A DNA stretch of 64,000 nt. Source: Streptomyces sp. NBC_00236. Lineage in GTDB: Bacteria; Actinomycetota; Actinomycetes; Streptomycetales; Streptomycetaceae. Positions within the stretch are counted from its first letter, which is position 1. Every line of letters starts with the position of its first letter. The DNA lies in contig NZ_CP108100.1 in the NCBI RefSeq assembly GCF_036195045.1, positions 4,836,001 to 4,900,000 on the forward strand. Reading direction: 5' to 3'. A program made the position numbers and the translations under genes. The notes beneath the pieces are model-generated. The model was not told the origin of the DNA. It did no database searches and saw only the letters and a program-made list of their open reading frames with translations. This document shows, in pieces, positions 59,193-64,000 of the stretch.

Positions 59193-60686
59193 TTAGTAAT
59201 GGTCCGTCTCGTTGTTCCACCGGTGACTGGCCCTCTTCGTCACGTCCTGGACGTCCTTGACGAACAGCTGGAACAGCAGTTGCGTCGCCTCGGTCTCCGA
59301 TCCGAGACTGAGACTGAAGTCGCCGTGGCTCTCGAGCTTCATGCCGATGCGCCCGGTGAGGTTGCCCTCGCCGCCCGAGCCCGTCTCGAACTGGCTGTTC
59401 TCGCCGTGGATCCTGCGCAGGGCCTCGGGTGCGCCGGTGTTCCCGGCCAGGGCCATGTGCTCCGGTGTGAACAGGTGCCGGTGGGCGCCGGGCTTGAGCG
59501 TGAACTCGAGTACGCGGGTCGGCGGGCCGTCGACGAGCCGGCCGTTGCCGGCCCTCGCCCCCATCTCGTAGTGCTGCTCGTGGTTGCGCCTGTAGTACTC
59601 GTACGCCTGGTCCATGTCACCGAGGTGCTTCTTGACCGGCATGGCTCCGACGCTGGAATCCGCAACGTTCTTGTCCGCGTGGAAGTTCTGGGTGGCCGAC
59701 GCGCCCTGGTTCCTGTCGCCCTCCAGCCACGCCTCGGTGCCTGCGTGCTTGCCGGCGCCCTTCCATTCCATGATCGCGTCAGCCTCCTCGACGGTCATCG
59801 TCCGGAAGAGCCGCAGCTCCTTCTCCTGCGGGCCCGCGTTGCGCAGATCCCTGAGGAGCTTCTTCGCCACGTCCCTGAGGATCGTGGGGAGTTCCCGCTT
59901 CGACCCCGACGCCTTGGGAGCCACGGCGGCGCTGTTCCCGGCCTGCTCCTGCCAGTACCTGTGGGTCCAGAGGTCCTGGATGTTCTCCGGGTCCTGGACG
60001 ACGCGCTGTACGGCCCCGGTCCGCGCGGAGCGCTGTGCCGTGTCCGGTCCGGACGTCTGCCGGACGGCGGCCCGGCCGGAGAGGGCACGGCGCGCGTTCG
60101 CCTCGGCCTCGCGCTCGAAGCGGTCGGCGGGGTCGGACACCCGCAGCCCGCTCCCGTTGTCCGTCCCGGCCACCGGGCCCAGGCGCTGCTGGATGACGTG
60201 GGTGAGCTCGTGGGCGAGGGTGTGCCGGTCGCCTCCGCCGTCGCCGATCACGACGTGATCGCCGGAGGTGTAGGCGCGGGCCCCGATCTCGGCGGCCGAG
60301 CGCCGGGCGGTGGCGTCGTCGTGGATGCGGACCGTGGAGAAGTCCGCGCCCAGGCGGGACTCCATGTCGGTGCGGGTGGCCTCGTCCAGCGGCCGTCCGC
60401 CGGAGCGCAGCACATCGGGCACGGCGGAACGCTGCACCGCAGCCTGCCCCGGCTGCTCGTGACCTTCGCCGGCGACCTGCGGAGCCGGCTCGGCGGCGTA
60501 CGTACCGGAGTGTCCCGCCTGCCGCAGCATCTGGACGACGTCGGCGTTGCCGGCGCCGCGCAGCAGGGCGAGCCGCACGGGGGAGGGCGGGCTCGCGGCA
60601 CTCGTCGCCGGAGCCGTGACGGCCGGGCGTACCGGACCGCGCGCCTCACCGGCGGCGGGCGACTTGCCGGGGTTGTGCGTACGCAT
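59193..60686 (-). CDS. DUF4157 protein with unassigned C-terminal domain (candidate eCIS effector)
   Basis: 497 residues. After a low-complexity N-terminus with helix VRLALLRGAGNADVVQMLRQ, the DUF4157 domain covers about 84-166 (PDVLRSGGRPLDEATRTDME, DFSTVRIHDDATARRSAAEI, YTSGDHVVIG) with metalloprotease-like H159-E-L-T-H163. DUF4157 marks proteins linked to eCIS particles, often as cargo leader. Residues 230-497 form another domain that I cannot assign; ELRLFRTMTVEEADAIMEW (290-308) resembles the first strand-helix of ADP-ribosyltransferase-like toxins, but the full R-S-E set is not evident. The start at 60686 follows GAGAGG. The 291-bp gap to the propeller gene holds no gene. Confidence 0.8.
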   Translation of the reverse strand: MRTHNPGKSPAAGEARGPVRPAVTAPATSAASPPSPVRLALLRGAGNADVVQMLRQAGHSGTYAAEPAPQVAGEGHEQPGQAAVQRSAVPDVLRSGGRPLDEATRTDMESRLGADFSTVRIHDDATARRSAAEIGARAYTSGDHVVIGDGGGDRHTLAHELTHVIQQRLGPVAGTDNGSGLRVSDPADRFEREAEANARRALSGRAAVRQTSGPDTAQRSARTGAVQRVVQDPENIQDLWTHRYWQEQAGNSAAVAPKASGSKRELPTILRDVAKKLLRDLRNAGPQEKELRLFRTMTVEEADAIMEWKGAGKHAGTEAWLEGDRNQGASATQNFHADKNVADSSVGAMPVKKHLGDMDQAYEYYRRNHEQHYEMGARAGNGRLVDGPPTRVLEFTLKPGAHRHLFTPEHMALAGNTGAPEALRRIHGENSQFETGSGGEGNLTGRIGMKLESHGDFSLSLGSETEATQLLFQLFVKDVQDVTKRASHRWNNETDHY

Positions 60687-60892
60687 GGGGAGCACGCCTC
60701 TCTGCTCTCTGCGGGCGGATCCCTGCGGGTGATCTCTGCCGGCCGGTCGGATGCTTGTTCCTGGATATCGCGGCCGGGGCGGTGCGGTGAAGGGCGAGGG
60801 GTGCACAGAACGCTGCCCTTCCGGAACCGCGACCGGGCCGCCGACGGTCGCGGAGCCCGGTGCGGCCCGCCCCGCGGAGCCCCGGGCACCGC

Positions 60893-60914
60893 GGGGGCAA
60901 CGCCCGTTGCCCCC
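60893..60914 (-). terminator. Hairpin after the LuxR regulator gene
   Basis: GGGGGCAACG (60893-60902) and CGTTGCCCCC (60905-60914), a 10-bp perfect inverted repeat around CC, starting 46 nt past the regulator stop. It could separate regulator transcription from the DUF4157 gene. Confidence 0.5.
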
Positions 60915-60959
60915 GGGGCCCGTGGGCGCGGGCTCCGGGGGGTGGAGCCCAGGGACACC

Positions 60960-61691
60960 TCAGATGAGGCCGTGCCGCATGGCGTAGCCCACCGCGTGGG
61001 CCCGGTTGCGCAGTTCCAGCCGGGCCGCCACCTCGTGGAGCACGTTCTTGACGGTCCGTTCGGAGTACGAGGTCTTCTGCGCGATCTCCGCGGTGCCGTA
61101 GCCCTCCGACACCAGCCTGATCATCTCCGCCTCCCGCGCGGTGAGGGTGGAGAGCGAGAGCCCCCGGGGGTCCAGGACCGTGCGGTGAAGGCTGCTGACG
61201 TGGTCGAGGAGTTTCCCGAGCAGGTCGCCCGGCAGCACTCCTTCGCCCTTCGCGATCGCCGTGACCAGATGGACGAGACGGTCCTGGTCGGCCTCGCCAC
61301 GCCTCAGCACGGCGGCGACCCCGTACTCGATCAGGGTCTGCAGCGCCCCCGTCTCGAAGAAGCCGACGACGAGCCCGGTGCGGGTGGCGGTGTTGCGCTG
61401 GAGGCGGTGCAGGAGCTGGACGGTGGGCTCGTTCACCATGTCCACCACTACTAAGGAGACCTGCGCCCGGTCGGCCTCCTCTTCCGGTATCAGCTCTATC
61501 TCCGGCCGCATGCGCAACTGGTGCACCATGCCGGTCTGCAGGATCAGGTCCTCCGCGTACACGGCCACGGAGACCCGGCCCCCCGGTGACGCCGCCTGCG
61601 TGCCCTCCGTGCGTTGCTCCGGCACGGAGGGGCCGCGGCTGCGGCCGCCCCCCGTCACGGGCGGCGTCACTTCTTTCGTGATCATGGTCAT
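60960..61691 (-). CDS. LuxR-type regulator with a TTA codon at the eCIS locus
   Basis: 243 residues. N-terminal receiver-like region (RVSVAVYAEDLILQTGMVHQ ... QVSLVVVDMVNEPTVQLLHR) lacking a clear phosphorylation pocket, then a LuxR HTH (LSTLTAREAEMIRLVSEGYG, SYSERTVKNVLHEVAARLEL). The Leu in QVSLVVV is encoded by TTA (61454-61452), the codon read by the developmentally limited bldA tRNA. Divergent from the membrane Ig-like protein gene and the sheath operon, so a likely switch for the injection system. ATG at 61691 follows AGGAAG; a second ATG is two codons later. Confidence 0.85.
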   Translation of the reverse strand: MTMITKEVTPPVTGGGRSRGPSVPEQRTEGTQAASPGGRVSVAVYAEDLILQTGMVHQLRMRPEIELIPEEEADRAQVSLVVVDMVNEPTVQLLHRLQRNTATRTGLVVGFFETGALQTLIEYGVAAVLRRGEADQDRLVHLVTAIAKGEGVLPGDLLGKLLDHVSSLHRTVLDPRGLSLSTLTAREAEMIRLVSEGYGTAEIAQKTSYSERTVKNVLHEVAARLELRNRAHAVGYAMRHGLI

Positions 61692-61917
61692 GTGCTCGTC
61701 TTCCTCAGCTACTTCCGCAGGTTCCCCGATAGGTGGTTGCGCCGGTTTCCGGTAAGTCGGGTGTCGTGCACGTTCCTCCCGGCCCCGGGCAGGGGGACCT
61801 GGCGCGCGGGCAGGGTGCGAGGAGACGGCGCGGGTGTTCCGCCGGGGCACCGGACCTGCCCGCACGTTGCCCTCCCGCCTCTGCTGCCGGGAGCGGGGCG
61901 CGGCCTAACGTCGCATC

Positions 61918-63246
61918 GTGACCACATCTGCCGAATTCGACATATCCACGGTGACGGTGTCGCCGGGCGCCGAAGCGACGACCACGCTGACCGTGCGCAA
62001 CGACGGCGACATCGTCGAGGCGTACACCCTCGAAGTGGTCGGCGACTGCGCGGCGTGGGCCACGGTCGAACCGGCGCGGGTCTCCCTCTACCCGGGCACC
62101 TCCGAGACCGTGACGGTGCGGCTCGCGCCGCCCCGGTCCCACGAGGTCAAGGCGGGCGAAGTACCCCTGGGCGTACGCGTCCTGCCGGCGGAGCACCCCG
62201 AATCGGTGGCCGTGCCCGAGGCGACGGTGGTCGTCGAGCCGTTCCGTGAACTGCGGACGCGACTGGAGCCGGGCCGGCGCAGGGGCTGGCTGGGTGCCCG
62301 GTTCCGGGCCTCGGTGCAGAACCGTGGGAACGCTCCCGTGGACGTCGTGTTCACCGCGAAGCAGGAGGGGGAGGAGCTCCGCCTCGCCTTCACACCGGAG
62401 CGCCTGAGCCTGAAGCCGGGCGAGTCCGCCGAGTCGGGCCTGCGGGTGCGGGCCCGGAAACTGATCTGGTTCGGCGCCCCCACCACCTGGCCGTTCGAGG
62501 TCCGGGTGGCGGAGAGCGAGGGGGCGGAGGCGGAGGCCGACCGGCCCGGCCGGCCGGAGCCCCTGCCCGGTGAGTTCGCGCAACTTCCGCTGCTTCCGAA
62601 GTGGTTGCTGATCGTCCTGGCGGCCCTGCTCGCGCTGCTGGTCGCGTGGTTCGCGCTGGTGCGCCCCGCCGTCCGCAGCACCGCGAAGGAGGCGGCCGCC
62701 GCGGCGGCCCAGGAGGAGAACAAGGCCCGGCCGCAGGGCGGTGCGACGACCGGTGGCACCACGGGCGGCGGCGATCCGGCCGGAGGGCAGGGCCAGGAGA
62801 AGGGGGCGAGCGCCGGAACAGGGACGGACGGTACCGGCGGTGCCGGTACGGGCGGTTCGGGTTCGACGGGCGGCGGCGGGGCGGACGCCCAGCAGAGCTC
62901 GCAGACCATCGACGTGCAGACGGAGGCCGGTGCCGAGAGGGACGGGACCTATCCGGTCCCGGTAGGAAAGGTCTTCGGCGTCACCGACATCGTGGTGGCG
63001 AACTTCCAGGGAGACGAAGGGGTGCTGACCATCTCCTTCGGCGAGCGGAAGATCACCACCATTGCGCTGGAGACGTTCCGCAACCAGGACTATCACTGGG
63101 TCACCCCCATTCGGATACAACAGAATGACAAGGTCACCGTTTCCGTGACCTGTTCCAAACCCGGGACTCCGGCGACCGGTAAGCAGGCCTCCAAGTGCCA
63201 CCAAGTACTCAATGTCAGTGGTGTGCTGAGCGATTTCACGCCGTAG
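61918..63246 (+). CDS. Membrane-anchored Ig-like (COG1470-type) protein at the eCIS locus
   Basis: 442 residues. Two Ig-like/NEW3-type beta-sandwiches (VTVSPGAEATTTLTVRNDGD, about 10-105; ARFRASVQNRGNAPVDVVFT, about 125-200), one transmembrane helix (WLLIVLAALLALLVAWFALV, about 226-245), an Ala/Gly/Thr-rich linker and a C-terminal beta domain with two cysteines (VTCSKPG, SKCHQVL). Without an N-terminal signal peptide, the Ig-like part probably stays in the cytoplasm and the C-terminus outside. Such a protein could tether the particle to the membrane. GTG start, divergent from the LuxR gene. Confidence 0.78.
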   Translation: MTTSAEFDISTVTVSPGAEATTTLTVRNDGDIVEAYTLEVVGDCAAWATVEPARVSLYPGTSETVTVRLAPPRSHEVKAGEVPLGVRVLPAEHPESVAVPEATVVVEPFRELRTRLEPGRRRGWLGARFRASVQNRGNAPVDVVFTAKQEGEELRLAFTPERLSLKPGESAESGLRVRARKLIWFGAPTTWPFEVRVAESEGAEAEADRPGRPEPLPGEFAQLPLLPKWLLIVLAALLALLVAWFALVRPAVRSTAKEAAAAAAQEENKARPQGGATTGGTTGGGDPAGGQGQEKGASAGTGTDGTGGAGTGGSGSTGGGGADAQQSSQTIDVQTEAGAERDGTYPVPVGKVFGVTDIVVANFQGDEGVLTISFGERKITTIALETFRNQDYHWVTPIRIQQNDKVTVSVTCSKPGTPATGKQASKCHQVLNVSGVLSDFTP

Positions 63247-63550
63247 GAACGATAGCGCCGGATTCCTGCCCCTCCGTTCCGGGAGCATGAACAAACAGGG
63301 TCCCTGCCAGCGGAAACCTCCACATGGCGGCGCGCCGGGGTGTGGTCCTGAACACACCCGTCCGGATCGGGAACCAAGGGAACGGGCGGGCCCTGGCCGG
63401 TGATTGACGGTCTTCCGCGGTGGATTCCCCGCCCTTTGCCGAGGACGGCATCCGCTCGGACCGCGCACACCCCGCTCACCGGAGCGCGTCAGGGTGTCCA
63501 GAGGGCCGAACGGCCGTGGAAATCCGGCCGGTTCGGCCCCGTCGGCCCAG

Positions 63551-63569
63551 TAGTTTCTGGCTGAAACTA
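63551..63569. promoter_or_regulatory. Palindrome upstream of the sheath gene, site 1
   Basis: TAGTTTC-TGGCT-GAAACTA, perfect 7-bp arms, 246 bp before the sheath start codon in the 568-bp intergenic region. A candidate activator or repressor site. Confidence 0.45.
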
Positions 63570-63598
63570 ATCCTCGCGACGGAGGGCGGGTCACAGGG

Positions 63599-63628
63599 AT
63601 TCCGAGCGAAATATTTCGGTGGCGGAAT
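63599..63628. promoter_or_regulatory. Nested palindrome upstream of the sheath gene, site 2
   Basis: ATTCCG (63599-63604) and CGGAAT (63623-63628) enclose the perfect 12-bp palindrome CGAAATATTTCG (63607-63618). It is the AT-richest spot in this region and lies 30 bp after site 1. Confidence 0.5.
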
Positions 63629-63814
63629 GTGAGAAAGGCCTCCCCCGGGCCGCAGGGCCCTCGCAGGGCCTCCGCGGGACTCCCGGGCGCCCGGGGCGGG
63701 GGTGCCCGGGAAGGCAGTCACCCTGCCCCGTGGCCAGGACTTTGAGGCCTACATCCCGCAGGCACCCCGGGCAAGACTGAACAAGCGAACGACTGACCAC
63801 CCGAAGGAGCGAGC

Positions 63815-64000
63815 ATGCCGTCGTACCTCACCCCAGGTGTATACGTGGAGGAGGTGCAGTCCGGAGCACGGCCCATCGAGGGAGTCGGCACCGCGGTCGC
63901 CGCCTTCGTCGGGTTCGCGGAGACGGGCCCCTTCCACCGGCCGACGCTGGTGACGAGCTGGGACCAGTACGTATCGGCCTTCGGCACCTTCACGCCCGAC
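63815..64000 (+). CDS. Contractile injection system tail sheath protein (5' part only)
   Basis: The first 62 residues are present; the gene runs past the window end. SYLTPGVYVEEVQSGARPIE followed by VGTAVAAFVGFAETGPFHRP is the conserved N-terminus of phage-tail/eCIS sheath proteins, and LVTSWDQYVSAFGTF is the next conserved block. The sheath contracts to drive the inner tube. ATG follows AAGGAG. It is expected to head the structural operon (tube, baseplate, spike). Confidence 0.9.
   Translation, partial: MPSYLTPGVYVEEVQSGARPIEGVGTAVAAFVGFAETGPFHRPTLVTSWDQYVSAFGTFTPD

Noticed and set aside
59091..61454. A 787-codon plus-strand frame opposite the DUF4157 and LuxR genes
   Set aside because: Antisense to two genes with clear motifs and own ribosome binding sites.
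1..64000. DmdR1 iron boxes, tRNA or rRNA genes, CRISPR arrays, integrases and transposases
   Set aside because: I looked for the 19-bp TTAGGTTAGGCTCACCTAA-like box, cloverleaf or array patterns and recombinase motifs and saw none, within the limits of reading by eye.

Overview
The window is a GC-rich actinobacterial chromosome segment, almost certainly Streptomyces. The evidence is the strong G/C bias at third codon positions, frequent GTG starts, 4-bp ATGA/GTGA gene overlaps, a DmdR1-type iron regulator with a DasR-like box beside it, XRE/TPR and ECF regulators of streptomycete type, a rare TTA codon in a regulator, and a contractile injection system locus. No rRNA, tRNA, CRISPR array, integrase or transposase was seen.

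1-24.6 kb, mostly core and regulatory genes: two GNAT acetyltransferases, two lipoproteins, a short citrate synthase, pdxH, a PAS/GAF protein, a CPT-like kinase, a SIS-domain protein, dmdR1, an alpha/beta hydrolase, an ABC exporter, a prim-pol protein, an XRE/TPR regulator, a Gln-rich membrane protein, a solute-binding lipoprotein, purU, an ECF sigma / zinc-finger anti-sigma pair, a STAS protein and an EF-hand protein. Between pdxH and the PAS gene lies a minus-strand transcription unit with its own promoter-like sequence, an 11-nt perfect Shine-Dalgarno match, a 12-codon ORF and two tandem structured stems.

25-51 kb, an acyl-CoA catabolic region: acyl-CoA ligase, amidohydrolase, two acyl-CoA dehydrogenases, cyclase, two SDRs, zinc alcohol dehydrogenase, flavin reductase, enoyl-CoA hydratase, an NDP-forming acyl-CoA synthetase, FAD monooxygenase, DoxX, an OB-fold protein and a thioesterase, interspersed with transporters, an AraC-type regulator and a two-component system. 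Seven copies of a 15-bp palindrome of the form CTGACG-NNN-CGTCAG (three perfect in the arms, four with one arm mismatch) sit in five intergenic regions, mostly 13-25 bp before start codons. This suggests one unrecognised regulon, probably TetR-controlled, whose regulator is not in the window. Two cruciform-like intergenic repeats (24.7-25.1 and 33.3-33.5 kb) and two gene remnants also occur.

51.4-64 kb, an extracellular contractile injection system (eCIS) locus: AAA+ ATPase, DUF4255 cap protein, a large secreted beta-propeller protein, a DUF4157 protein with an unassigned C-terminal domain (candidate cargo) and a LuxR regulator with a TTA codon on the minus strand. Diverging from these are a membrane-anchored Ig-like protein and the start of the tail sheath gene, which runs off the window. 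The rest of the particle (tube, baseplate, spike) should lie just downstream.
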